A DNA stretch of 64,000 nucleotides from Megachile rotundata (Eukaryota; Arthropoda; Insecta; Hymenoptera; Megachilidae). The stretch spans positions 124,001 to 188,000 of the forward strand of contig NW_027473466.1 of the NCBI RefSeq assembly GCF_050947335.1, in the 5' to 3' direction. The notes under the pieces were generated by a model. It had not been told where the DNA came from. It did no database searches and saw only the letters and a program-made list of their open reading frames with translations. Shown in pieces: positions 42,408-57,950 of the stretch (position 1 is its first letter; each line of letters begins with the position of its first letter). The position numbers and the translations under genes were made by a program.

Positions 42408-45400
42408 TACTATACTCATTACTCTTATTATTATCAATCGAACTCATATTATTAGCCATTTTATGCTTATATGATCGGTAGCACGATAATTACTATACTT
42501 ATTACACTTATTATTATCAATCTAACTCAAATTATTAGCCATATTATGCTTATATGATCGATAGAACTGCAATTACTATACTTATTACTCTTATTATTAT
42601 CAATCTAACTCATACTATTAACCATATTATGCAGATATGATCGATAGAACTACAACTACTATACTCATTACTCTTATTATTATCAATCTAACTCATATTG
42701 TTAGCCATATTATGCTTACATGATTGATAGAACGACAATTACTATACTTATTACACTCATTGTTATCAATCTAACTCATATTATTAGCCATATTATGCTT
42801 ATATGATCGGTAGAACGATAATTACTATGCTTATTACACTTATTATTATCAATCTAACTCATATTACTAGCCATATTATGCTCATATGATCGATAGGACG
42901 ACAATTACTATACTCATTACTCTTATTAGTATCAATCTAACTCATATTGTTAGCCATATTATGCTTACATGATCGATAGGACGACAATTAGTATACTCAT
43001 TACTCTTATTATTATCAATCTAACTCATATTATTAGCCATATTATGGTTATATAACCGATAGAACGACAACTACTATACTTATTACTCTTATTATTATCA
43101 ATCTAACTCATATTATTAGCCATATTATGCTTATATGATCGATAGAACGACAATTACTCTACTTATTACTCTTATTATTATCAATCGAACTCATATTATT
43201 AGCCATTTTATGCTTATATGATCGGTAGCACTATAATTACTATACTTATTACACTTATTATTATCAATCTAACTCAAATTATTAGCCATATTATGCTTAT
43301 ATGATCGATAGAACGATAATTACTATACTTATTACACTTATTATTATCAATCTAACTGAAATTATTAGCCACATTATGCTTATATGATCGATAGAACTAC
43401 AATTACTATACTTATTACTCTTGTTATTATCAATCTAGCTCATATTATTAACCATATTATGCAGACATGATCGATAGAACTACAACTACTATACTCATTA
43501 CTCTTATTATTATCAATTTAACTCATATTATTAGCCATATTATGCTTATGTGATCGATAGAACGACAATTACTATACTTATTACTCCTATTATTATCAAT
43601 CAAACTCATATTATTAGCCATACTATGCTTATATGATCGATGGAACGACAATTACTATGCTCACTACTCTTATTATTATCAATCTAACTCATATTAATAG
43701 CCATATTATGCTTATGTGATCGATAGAACGACAATTACTATACTTATTGCTCATATTATTATCAATCTAACTCATATTTTTAGCCATATTCTGCTTATAT
43801 GATCGATAGAACTACAATTACTATACTTATTACTCTTGTTATTATCAATCTAGCTCATATTATTAACCATATTATGCAGACATGATCGATAGAACTACAA
43901 CTACTATACTCATTACTCTTATTATTATCAATTTAACTCATATTATTAGCCATATTATGCTTATGTGATCGATAGAACGACAATTACTATACTTATTACT
44001 CCTATTATTATCAATCAAACTCATATTATTAGCCATACTATGCTTATATGATCGATGGAACGACAATTACTATGCTCACTACTCTTATTATTATCAATCT
44101 AACTCATATTATTAGCCATATTATGCTTATGTGATCGATAGAACGACAATTACAATACTCATTACTCTTATTATTATCAATCGAACTCATATTATTAGCC
44201 ATTTTATGCTTATATGATCGGTAGCACGATAATTACTATACTTATTACACTTATTATTATCAATCTAACTCAAATTATTAGCCATATTATGCTTATATGA
44301 TCGATAGAACTGCAATTACTATACTTATTACTCTTATTATTATCAATCTAACTCATACTATTAACCATATTATGCAGATATGATCGATAGAACTACAACT
44401 ACTATACTCATTACTCTTATTATTATCAATCTAACTCATATTGTTAGCCATATTATGCTTACATGATTGATAGAACGACAATTACTATACTTATTACACT
44501 CATTGTTATCAATCTAACTCATATTATTAGCCATATTATGCTTATATGATCGGTAGAACGATAATTACTATGCTTATTACACTTATTATTATCAATCTAA
44601 CTCATATTACTAGCCATATTATGCTCATATGATCGATAGGACGACAATTACTATACTCATTACTCTTATTAGTATCAATCTAACTCATATTGTTAGCCAT
44701 ATTATGCTTACATGATCGATAGGACGACAATTAGTATACTCATTACTCTTATTATTATCAATCTAACTCATATTATTAGCCATATTATGGTTATATAACC
44801 GATAGAACGACAACTACTATACTTATTACTCTTATTATTATCAATCTAACTCATATTATTAGCCATATTATGCTTATATGATCGATAGAACGACAATTAC
44901 TCTACTTATTACTCTTATTATTATCAATCGAACTCATATTATTAGCCATTTTATGCTTATATGATCGGTAGCACTATAATTACTATACTTATTACACTTA
45001 TTATTATCAATCTAACTCAAATTATTAGCCATATTATGCTTATATGATCGATAGAACGATAATTACTATACTTATTACACTTATTATTATCAATCTAACT
45101 GAAATTATTAGCCACATTATGCTTATATGATCGATAGAACTACAATTACTATACTTATTACTCTTGTTATTATCAATCTAGCTCATATTATTAACCATAT
45201 TATGCAGACATGATCGATAGAACTACAACTACTATACTCATTACTCTTATTATTATCAATTTAACTCATATTATTAGCCATATTATGCTTATGTGATCGA
45301 TAGAACGACAATTACTATACTTATTACTCCTATTATTATCAATCAAACTCATATTATTAGCCATACTATGCTTATATGATCGATGGAACGACAATTACTA

Positions 45401-45552
45401 TGCTCACTACTCTTATTATTATCAATCTAACTCATATTAATAGCCATATTATGCTTATGTGATCGATAGAACGACAATTACTATACTTATTGCTCATATT
45501 ATTATCAATCTAACTCATATTATTAGCCATATTCTGCTTATATGATCGATAG
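42408..45552. repeat. duplicated block, 21-monomer (1,743-bp) spacing
   Basis: About 1.4 kb at 42,408-43,809 recurs at 44,151-45,552. The CTATAATT marker is at 43,231 and 44,974, and TTATTAGTATC sits at matching positions. The stretch between the copies (43,810-44,150) is explained by the 5-monomer duplication listed separately. Substitutions include CATATTTTTAG against CATATTATTAG near 43,781/45,524. Confidence 0.85.
43386..44150. repeat. local 5-monomer (415-bp) tandem duplication
   Basis: GATCGATAGAACTACAATT begins at 43,386 and again at 43,801, exactly 415 bp apart. Both are followed by ACTCTTGTTATT, CAGACATG, CAATTTAACTC, ACTCCTATTATT and GATGGAAC units. The first round ends with TTCTGCTTATATG; the second leaves at a TTATGTGATCG unit with an ACAATA ending. 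One visible difference is TTAATAGCC against TTATTAGCC. Confidence 0.83.
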
Positions 45553-48500
45553 GACGACAATTACTATACTCATTACTCTTATTAGTATCAATCTAACTCA
45601 TATTGTTAGCCATATTATGCTTACATGATCGATAGGACGACAATTAGTATACTCATTACTCTTATTATTATCAATCTAACTCATATTATTAGCCATATTA
45701 TGGTTATATAACCGATAGAACGACAACTACTATACTTATTACTCTTATTATTATCAATCTAACTCATATTATTAGCCATATTATGCTTATATGATCGATA
45801 GAACGACAATTACTCTACTTATTACTCTCATTATTATCAATCTAACTCATATTATTAGCCATATTATGGTTATATGACCGATAGAACGACAACTCCTATG
45901 CTTATTACTCTTATTATTATCAATCTAACTCATATTACTAGCCATATTATGCTCATATGATCGATAGGACGACAATTACTATACTCATTACTCTAATTAT
46001 TATCAATCGAACTCATATTATTAGCCATATTATGGTTATATGACCGATAGAACGACAATTACAATACTTATTACTCTTATTATTATCAATCTAACTCATA
46101 TTATTAGCCATATTACGCTTACATGATCGATAGAACGACAATTACAATACTCATTACTCTTATTATTATCAATCTAACTCATATTATTAGCCATATTATG
46201 CTTATATGATCGATAGATCGACAATTACTATACTTATTACTCTCATTATTATCAATCTAACTCATACTATTAGCCATATTATGGTTATATGACCGATAGA
46301 ACGACAATTACTATGCTTATTACTCTTATTATTATCAATCTAACTCAAATTATTAGCCATATTATGCTTATATGATCGATAGAACTACAATTACTATACT
46401 TATTACTCTTATTATTATCAATCTAACTCATACTATTAACCATATTATGCAGATATGATCGATAGAACTACAACTACTATACTCATTGCTCTTATTATTA
46501 TCAATCTAACTCATATTATTAGCCATATTATGCTTATGTGATCGATAGAACGACAATTACAATACTCATTACTCTTATTATTATCAATCTAACTCATATT
46601 ATTAGCCATATTATGGTTATATGACCGATAGAACGACTATTACAATACTTATTACTCTTATTATTATCAATCTAACTCATATTATTAGCCATATTATGCT
46701 TATATGATCGATAGAACGACAATTACAATACTCATTACTCTTATTATTATCAATCTAACTCATATTATTAGCCATATTATGCTTATATGATCGATAGAAC
46801 GACAATTACTATACTTATTACTCTCATTATTATCAATCTAACTCATACTATTAGCCATATTATGGTTATATGACCGATAGAACGACAATTACTATACTTA
46901 TTACGTTTATTATTATCAATCTAACTCATATTATTAGCCATATTATGCTTATATGATCGATAGAACGACAATTACTATACTCATTACTCTTATTATTATC
47001 AATCGAACTCATATTATTAGCCATATTATGCTTATATGATCGATAGAACGACAATTACTCTACTTATTACTCTTATTATTATCAATCGAACTCATATTAT
47101 TAGCCATTTTATGCTTATATGATCGGTAGCACTATAATTACTATACTTATTACACTTATTATTATCAATCTAACTCAAATTATTAGCCATATTATGCTTA
47201 TATGATCGATAGAACGATAATTACTATACTTATTACACTTATTATTATCAATCTAACTGAAATTATTAGCCACATTATGCTTATATGATCGATAGAACTA
47301 CAATTACTATACTTATTACTCTTGTTATTATCAATCTAGCTCATATTATTAACCATATTATGCAGACATGATCGATAGAACTACAACTACTATACTCATT
47401 ACTCTTATTATTATCAATTTAACTCATATTATTAGCCATATTATGCTTATGTGATCGATAGAACGACAATTACTATACTTATTACTCCTATTATTATCAA
47501 TCAAACTCATATTATTAGCCATACTATGCTTATATGATCGATGGAACGACAATTACTATGCTCACTACTCTTATTATTATCAATCTAACTCATATTAATA
47601 GCCATATTATGCTTATGTGATCGATAGAACGACAATTACTATACTTATTGCTCATATTATTATCAATCTAACTCATATTATTAGCCATATTCTGCTTATA
47701 TGATCGATAGGACGACAATTACTATACTCATTACTCTTATTAGTATCAATCTAACTCATATTGTTAGCCATATTATGCTTACATGATCGATAGGACGACA
47801 ATTAGTATACTCATTACTCTTATTATTATCAATCTAACTCATATTATTAGCCATATTATGGTTATATAACCGATAGAACGACAACTACTATACTTATTAC
47901 TCTTATTATTATCAATCTAACTCATATTATTAGCCATATTATGCTTATATGATCGATAGAACGACAATTACTCTACTTATTACTCTCATTATTATCAATC
48001 TAACTCATATTATTAGCCATATTATGGTTATATGACCGATAGAACGACAATTACTATGCTTATTACTCTTATTATTATCAATCTAACTCATATTACTAGC
48101 CATATTATGCTCATATGATCGATAGGACGACAATTACTATACTCATTACTCTAATTATTATCAATCGAACTCATATTATTAGCCATATTATGGTTATATG
48201 ACCGATAGAACGACAATTACAATACTTATTACTCTTATTATTATCAATCTAACTCATATTATTAGCCATATTACGCTTATATGATCGATAGAACGACAAT
48301 TACAATACTCATTACTCTTATTATTATCAATCTAACTCATATTATTAGCCATATTATGCTTATATGATCGATAGATCGACAATTACTATACTTATTACTC
48401 TCATTATTATCAATCTAACTCATACTATTAGCCATATTATGGTTATATGACCGATAGAACGACAATTACTATGCTTATTACTCTTATTATTATCAATCTA

Positions 48501-49185
48501 ACTCAAATTATTAGCCATATTATGCTTATATGATCGATAGAACTACAATTACTATACTTATTACTCTTATTATTATCAATCTAACTCATACTATTAACCA
48601 TATTATGCAGATATGATCGATAGAACTACAACTACTATACTCATTACTCTTATTATTATCAATCTAACTCATATTATTAGCCATATTATGCTTATGTGAT
48701 CGATAGAACGACAATTACAATACTCATTACTCTTATTATTATCAATCTAACTCATATTATTAGCCATATTATGGTTATATGACCGATAGAACGACTATTA
48801 CAATACTTATTACTCTTATTATTATCAATCTAACTCATATTATTAGCCATATTATGCTTATATGATCGATAGAACGACAATTACAATACTCATTACTCTT
48901 ATTATTATCAATCTAACTCATATTATTAGCCATATTATGCTTATATGATCGATAGAACGACAATTACTATACTTATTACTCTCATTATTATCAATCTAAC
49001 TCATACTATTAGCCATATTATGGTTATATGACCGATAGAACGACAATTACTATACTTATTACGTTTATTATTATCAATCTAACTCATATTATTAGCCATA
49101 TTATGCTTATATGATCGATAGAACGACAATTACTATACTCATTACTCTTATTATTATCAATCGAACTCATATTATTAGCCATATT
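44860..49185. repeat. near-complete tandem duplication of 26 monomers (2,158 bp)
   Basis: Two adjacent rounds, about 44,860-47,020 and 47,020-49,185, match throughout. Markers at a constant 2,158 bp are CTATAATT (44,974 and 47,132), CTCTAATTAT (45,991 and 48,149), GAACGACTAT (46,631 and 48,789) and TTACGTTTAT (46,901 and 49,059). Differences are few, for example AACTCCTATG against AATTACTATG near 45,893/48,051 and TTACGCTTACATG against TTACGCTTATATG. This is the clearest full-length tandem HOR pair in the window and probably among the youngest. Confidence 0.9.
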
Positions 49186-52100
49186 ATGGTTATATGACCG
49201 ATAGAACGACAATTACAATACTTATTACTCTTATTATTATCAATCAAACTCATATTATTAATCATATTATGCTTATATGAGCAATAGAACTACAATTACT
49301 ATACTTCTTACACTCACTATTATCAATCTAACTCATATTATTAGCCATATTATGCTTATATGATCGATAGAACGACAATTACTATACTTATTACTCTTAT
49401 TATTATCAATCTAACTCATACTATTAACCATATTATGCAGATATGATCGATAGAACTACAACTACTATACTCATTACTCTTATTATTATCAATCTAACTC
49501 ATATTGTTAGCCATATTATGCTTACATGATTGATAGAACGACAATTACTATACTTATTACACTCATTGTTATCAATCTAACTCATATTATTAGCCATATT
49601 ATGCTTATATGATCGGTAGAACGATAATTACTATACTTATTACACTTATTATTATCAATCTAACTCATATTACTAGCCATATTATGCTCATATGATCGAT
49701 AGGACGACAATTACTATACTCATTACTCTTATTATTATCAATCGAACTCATATTATTAGCCATTTTATGCTTATATGATCGGTAGCACGATAATTACTAT
49801 ACTTATTATACTTATTATTATCAATCTAACTCAAATTATTAGCCATATTATGCTTATATGATCGATAGAACTACAATTACTATACTTATTACTCTTATTA
49901 TTATCAATCTAGCTCATATTATTAACCATATTATGCAGACATGATCGATAGAACTACAACCACTATACTCATTACTCTTATTATTATCAATCTAACTCAT
50001 ATTATTAGCCATATTATGCTTATGTGATCAATAGAACGACAATTACTATACTTTTTACTCTGATTATTATCAATCTAACTCATATTATTAGCCATACTAT
50101 GCTTATATGATCGATAGAACGACAATTACTATACTTATTACTCTTATTATTATCAACCTAACTCATATTATTAGCCTAATTATGCTTATATGATCGATAG
50201 AACGACAATTACTATACTCATTACTCTTACTACTATCAATCTAACTCATATGATTAGCCATTTTATGCTTATATGATCGAGAGAACGACAATTACTATAC
50301 TTATTACACTCACTATAATCAATCTAACTCATATTATTAACCATATTATGCTTATATGATCGACAGAACGTCAATTACTATACTTATTACACTAACTATT
50401 ATCAATCTAACTCATATTATTAGCCATATTATGCTTATATGATCGATAGAACGACAATTACTATACTTTTTACTCTTATTATTATCAATCTAACTCATAT
50501 TATTAGCCATATTATGCTTATATGATCGCTAGAACGATAATTACTATACTTATTACACTTATTATTATCAATCTAACTGAAATTATTAGCCACATTATGC
50601 TTATATGATCGATAGAACTACAATTACTATACTTATTACTCTTGTTATTATCAATCTAGCTCATATTATTAACCATATTATGCAGACATGATCGATAGAA
50701 CTACAACTACTATACTCATTACTCTTATTATTATCAATTTAACTCATATTATTAGCCATATTATGCTTATGTGATCGATAGAACGACAATTACTATACTT
50801 ATTACTCCTATTATTATCAATCAAACTCATATTATTAGCCATACTATGCTTATATGATCGATGGAACGACAATTACTATGCTCACTACTCTTATTATTAT
50901 CAATCTAACTCATATTATTAGCCATATTATGCTTATGTGATCGATAGAACGACAATTACAATACTCATTACTCTTATTATTATCAATCTAACTCATATTA
51001 TTAGCCATATTATGCTTATATGATCGATAGAACGACAATTACTATACTTATTACTCTCATTATTATCAATCTAACTCATACTATTAGCCATATTATGGTT
51101 ATATGACCGATAGAACGACAATTACTATACTTATTACTTTTATTATTATCAATCTAACTCATATTATTAGCCATATTATGCTTATATGATCGATAGAACG
51201 ACAATTACTATACTTATTACTCTCATTATTATCAATCTAACTCATACTATTAGCCATATTATGGTTATATGACCGATAGAACGACAATTACTATGCTTAT
51301 TACTCTTATTATTATCAATCTAACTCATATTATTAGCCATATTATGCTCATATGATCGATAGAACGACAATTACTCTACTTATTACTCTCATTATTATCA
51401 ATCTAACTCATATTATTAGCCATATTATGGTTATATGACCGATAGAACGACAATTACTATGCTTATTACTCTTATTATTATCAATCTAACTCATATTACT
51501 AGCCATATTATGCTCATATGATCGATAGGACGACAATTACTATACTCATTACTCTTATTATTATCAATCGAACTCATATTATTAGCCATTTTATGCTTAT
51601 ATGATCGGTAGCACGATAATTACTATACTTATTACACTTATTATTATCAATCTAACTCAAATTATTAGCCATATTATGCTTATATGATCGATAGAACTGC
51701 AATTACTATACTTATTACTCTTATTATTATCAATCTAACTCATACTATTAACCATATTATGCAGATATGATCGATAGAACTACAACTACTATACTCATTA
51801 CTCTTATTATTATCAATCTAACTCATATTGTTAACCATATTATGCTTACATGATTGATAGAACGACAATTACTATACTTATTACACTCATTGTTATCAAT
51901 CTAACTCATATTATTAGCCATATTATGCTTATATGATCGGTAGAACGATAATTACTATGCTTATTACACTTATTATTATCAATCTAACTCATATTACTAG
52001 CCATATTATGCTCATATGATCGATAGGACGACAATTACTATACTCATTACTCTTATTATTATCAATCGAACTCATATTATTAGCCATTTTATGCTTATAT

Positions 52101-54745
52101 GATCGGTAGCACTATAATTACTATACTTATTACACTTATTATTATCAATCTAACTCAAATTATTAGCCATATTATGCTTATATGATCGATAGAACTACAA
52201 TTACTATACTTATTACTCTTATTATTATCAATCTAGCTCATATTATTAACCATATTATGCAGACATGATCGATAGAACTACAACCACTATACTCATTACT
52301 CTTATTATTATCAATCTAACTCATATTATTAGCCATATTATGCTTATGTGATCGATAGAACGACAATTACAATACTCATTACTCTTATTATTATCAATCT
52401 AACTCATATTATTAGCCATATTATGGTTATATGACCGATAGAACGACAATTACAATACTCATTACTCTTATTATTATCAATCTAACTCATATTATTAGCC
52501 ATATTATGCTTATATGATCGATAGAACGACAATTACTATACTTATTACTCTCATTATTATCAATCTAACTCATACTATTAGCCATATTATGGTTATATGA
52601 CCGATAGAACGACAATTACTATACTTATTACGTTTATTATTATCAATCTAACTCATATTATTAGCCATATTATGCTTATATGATCGATAGAACGACAATT
52701 ACTATACTCATTACTCTTATTATTATCAATCGAACTCATATTATTAGCCATATTATGGTTATATGACCGATAGAACGACAATTACAATACTTATTACTCT
52801 TATTATTATCAATCAAACTCATATTATTAATCATATTATGCTTATATGAGCAATAGAACTACAATTACTATACTTCTTACACTCACTATTATCAATCTAA
52901 CTCATATTATTAGCCATATTATGCTTATATGATCGATAGAACGACAATTACTATACTTACTACTCTTATTATTATCAATCTAACTCATACTATTAACCAT
53001 ATTATGCAGATATGATCGATAGAACTACAACTACTATACTCATTACTCTTATTATTATCAATCTAACTCATATTGTTAGCCATATTATGCTTACATGATT
53101 GATAGAACGACAATTACTATACTTATTACACTCATTGTTATCAATCTAACTCATATTATTAGCCATATTATGCTTATATGATCGGTAGAACGATAATTAC
53201 TATACTTATTACACTTATTATTATCAATCTAACTCATATTACTAGCCATATTATGCTCATATGATCGATAGGACGACAATTACTATACTCATTACTCTTA
53301 TTATTATCAATCGAACTCATATTATTAGCCATTTTATGCTTATATGATCGGTAGCACGATAATTACTATACTTATTATACTTATTATTATCAATCTAACT
53401 CAAATTATTAGCCATATTATGCTTATATGATCGATAGAACTACAATTACTATACTTATTACTCTTATTATTATCAATCTAGCTCATATTATTAACCATAT
53501 TATGCAGACATGATCGATAGAACTACAACCACTATACTCATTACTCTTATTATTATCAATCTAACTCATATTATTAGCCATATTATGCTTATGTGATCAA
53601 TAGAACGACAATTACTATACTTTTTACTCTGATTATTATCAATCTAACTCATATTATTAGCCATACTATGCTTATATGATCGATAGAACGACAATTACTA
53701 TACTTATTACTCTTATTATTATCAACCTAACTCATATTATTAGCCTAATTATGCTTATATGATCGATAGAACGACAATTACTATACTCATTACCCTTACT
53801 ACTATCAATCTAACTCATATGATTAGCCATTTTATGCTTATATGATCGAGAGAACGACAATTACTATACTTATTACACTCACTATAATCAATCTAACTCA
53901 TATTATTAACCATATTATGCTTATATGATCGACAGAACGTCAATTACTATACTTATTACACTAACTATTATCAATCTAACTCATATTATTAGCCATATTA
54001 TGCTTATATGATCGATAGAACGACAATTACTATACTTTTTACTCTTATTATTATCAATCTAACTCATATTATTAGCCATATTATGCTTATATGATCGCTA
54101 GAACGATAATTACTATACTTATTACACTTATTATTATCAATCTAACTGAAATTATTAGCCACATTATGCTTATATGATCGATAGAACTACAATTACTATA
54201 CTTATTACTCTTGTTATTATCAATCTAGCTCATATTATTAACCATATTATGCAGACATGATCGATAGAACTACAACTACTATACTCATTACTCTTATTAT
54301 TATCAATTTAACTCATATTATTAGCCATATTATGCTTATGTGATCGATAGAACGACAATTACTATACTTATTACTCCTATTATTATCAATCAAACTCATA
54401 TTATTAGCCATACTATGAATATATGATCGATGGAACGACAATTACTATGCTCACTACTCTTATTATTATCAATCTAACTCATATTATTAGCCATATTATG
54501 CTTATGTGATCGATAGAACGACAATTACAATACTCATTACTCTTATTATTATCAATCTAACTCATATTATTAGCCATATTATGCTTATATGATCGATAGA
54601 ACGACAATTACTATACTTATTACTCTCATTATTATCAATCTAACTCATACTATTAGCCATATTATGGTTATATGACCGATAGAACGACAATTACTATACT
54701 TATTACTTTTATTATTATCAATCTAACTCATATTATTAGCCATAT
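48870..54745. repeat. duplicated block, 43-monomer (3,569-bp) spacing
   Basis: About 2.3 kb (48,870-51,175) recurs at 52,440-54,745. Six markers share the 3,569-bp offset: TTACGTTTAT (49,059 and 52,628), GAGCAATAG (49,279 and 52,848), CTTATTATAC (49,802 and 53,371), CTAATT (50,176 and 53,745), ATGATTAGCC (50,250 and 53,819) and CTAACTGAAATT (about 50,574 and 54,143). Private changes in the second copy include TTACCCTTAC near 53,792 and ACTATGAATATATG near 54,414. The intervening 51.1-52.4 kb repeats types from 42.0-42.9 kb at 9,130 bp (110 monomers). Confidence 0.88.
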
Positions 54746-54894
54746 TATGGTTATATAACCGATAGAACGACAACTACAATACTTATTACTCTTATTATTA
54801 TCAATCTAACTCATATTATTAGCCATATTATGCTTATATGATCGATAGAACGACAATTACTATACTCATTACTCTTATTATTATCAATCGAACT

Positions 54895-57800
54895 CATATT
54901 ATTAGCCATATTATGGTTATATGACCGATAGAACGACAATTACAATACTTATTACTCTTATTATTATCAATCAAACTCATATTATTAATCATATTATGCT
55001 TATATGAGCAATAGAACTACAATTACTATACTTCTTACACTCACTATTATCAATCTAACTCATATTATTAGCCATATTATGCTTATATGATCGATAGAAC
55101 GACAATTACTATACTCCTTAGTCTTATTATTATCAATCTAACTCATATTATTAGCCATATTATGCTTATATGATCGATAGGACGACAATTACTATACTTT
55201 TTACTCTTATTATTATCAATCTAACTCATATTATTAGCCATATTATGCTTATATGATCGCTAGAACGATAATTACTATACTTATTACACTTATTATTATC
55301 AATCTAACTCAAATTATTAGCCACATTATGCTTATATGATCGATAGAACTACAATTACTATACTTATTACTCTTGTTATTATCAATCTAGCTCATATTAT
55401 AAACCATATTATGCAGACATGATCGATAGAACTACAACTACTATACTCATTACTCTTATTATTATCAATTTAACTCATATTATTAGCCATATTATGCTTA
55501 TGTGATCGATAGAACGACAATTACTATACTTATTACTCCTATTATTATCAATCAAACTCATATTATTAGCCATACTATGCTTATATGATCGATGGAACGA
55601 CAATTACTATGCTCACTACTCTCATTATTATCAATCTAACTCATATTATTAGCCATATTATGGTTATATGACCGATAGAACGACAATTACTATACATATT
55701 ACTCTTATTATTATCAATCTAACTCATATTATTAGCCATATTATGGTTATATAACCGATAGAACGACAACTACTATACTTATTACTCTTATTATTATCAA
55801 TCTAACTCATATTATTAGCCATATTATGCTTATATGATCGATAGAACGACAATTACTCTACTTATTACTCTCATTATTATCAATCTAACTCATATTATTA
55901 GCCATATTATGGTTATATGACCGATAGAACGACAATTACTATGCTTATTACTCTTATTATTATCAATCTAACTCATATTACTAGCCATATTATGCTCATA
56001 TGATCGATAGGACGACAATTACTATACTCATTACTCTTATTATTATCAATCGAACTCATATTATTAGCTATATTATGGTTATATGACCGATAGAACGACA
56101 ATTACAATACTTATTACTCTTATTATTATCAATCTAACTCATATTATTAGCCATATTATGCTTATATGATCGATAGAACGACAATTACAATACTCATTAC
56201 TCTTATTATTATCAATCTAACTCATATTATTAGCCATATTATGCTTATATGATCGATAGAACGACAATTACTATACTTATTACTCTCATTATTATCAATC
56301 TAACTCATACTATTAGCCATATTATGGTTATATGACCGATAGAACGACAATTACTATACTTATTACTTTTATTATTATCAATCTAACTCATATTATTAGC
56401 CATATTATGCTTATATGATCGATAGAACGACAATTACTATACTCATTACTCTTGTTATTATCAATCTAGCTCATATTATTAACCATATTATGCAGACATG
56501 ATCGATAGAACTACAACTACTATACTCATTACTCTTATTATTATCAATTTAACTCATATTATTAGCCATATTATGCTTATGTGATCGATAGAACGACAAT
56601 TACTATACTTATTACTCCTATTATTATCAATCAAACTCATATTATTAGCCATACTATGCTTATATGATCGATGGAACGACAATTACTATGCTCACTACTC
56701 TTATTATTATCAATCTAACTCATATTATTAGCCATATTATGCTTATGTGATCGATAGAACGACAATTACTATACTTATTGCTCATATTATTATCAATCTA
56801 ACTCATATTATTAGCCATATTCTGCTTATATGATCGATAGGACGACAATTACTATACTCATTACTCTTATTATTATCAATCTAACTCATATTATTAGCCA
56901 TATTATGCTTACATGATCGATAGGACGACAATTAGTATACTCATTACTCTTATTATTATCAATCTAACTCATATTATTAGCCATATTATGCTTATATGAT
57001 CGATAGGACGACAATTACTATACTCATTACTCTTATTATTATCAATCTAACTCATATTATTAGCCATATTATGCTTATATGATCGATAGAACGACAATTA
57101 CTCTACTTATTACTCTCATTATTATCAATCTAACTCATATTATTAGGCATATTATGGTTATATGACCGATAGAACGACAATTACTCTACTTATTACTCTC
57201 ATTATTATCAATCTAACTCATATTATTAGCCATATTATGGTTATATGACCGATAGAACGACAATTACTATGCTTATTACTCTTATTATTATCAATCTAAC
57301 TCATATTACTAGCCATATTATGCTCATATGATCGATAGGACGACAATTACTATACTCATTACTCTTATTATTATCAATCGAACTCATATTATTAGCCATA
57401 TTATGGTTATATGACCGATAGAACGACAATTACAATACTTATTACTCTTATTATTATCAATCTAACTCATATTATTAGCCATATTATGCTTATATGATCG
57501 ATAGAACGACAATTACAATACTCATTACTCTTATTATTATCAATCTAACTCATATTATTAGCCATATTATGCTTATATGATCGATAGAACGACAATTACT
57601 ATACTCCTTAGTCTTATTATTATCAATCTAACTCATATTATTAGCCATATTATGCTTATATGATCGATAGAACGACAATTACTATACTTTTTACTCTTAT
57701 TATTATCAATCTAACTCATATTATTAGCCATATTATGCTTATATGATCGCTAGAACGATAATTACTATACTTATTACACTTATTATTATCAATCTAACTC

Positions 57801-57950
57801 AAATTATTAGCCACATTATGCTTATATGATCGATAGAACTACAATTACTATACTTATTACTCTTGTTATTATCAATCTAGCTCATATTATTAACCATATT
57901 ATGCAGACATGATCGATAGAACTACAACCACTATACTCATTACTCTTATT
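54895..57950. repeat. longer counterpart of 31.9-34.0 kb
   Basis: This region contains both blocks found at 31,900-33,095 and 33,117-34,045, but with 11 extra monomers between them (about 56,090-57,000). That middle section includes TTACTTTTATTATT, ACTCTTGTTATT with CAGACATG, GATGGAAC, TTCTGCTTATATG and GCTTACATGATCGATAGG units, an order also seen at 26.3-26.9 kb. Because the fuller order exists twice, loss from the 33-kb copy is the simpler reading. Confidence 0.8.

Larger units (their letters stand above)
41460..50130. repeat. distinct subfamily domain lacking the CTAATT haplotype
   Basis: Between the CTAATT markers at 40,133 and 50,176 there are 121 monomers without one, the longest such gap in the window. 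Variants concentrated here include TTATTAGTATC (near 42,926, 44,668, 45,589 and 47,747), GCACTATAATT (43,228, 44,971 and 47,129, with one more at 52,109), CTCTAATTATTATC (45,991 and 48,149) and GAACGACTATTAC (46,631 and 48,789). CTAACTGAAATT first appears here and continues to about 54.1 kb. No CTCCTTAGTC marker or 84-bp unit occurs. It is a local amplification zone of a sublineage rather than foreign DNA. Confidence 0.8.
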
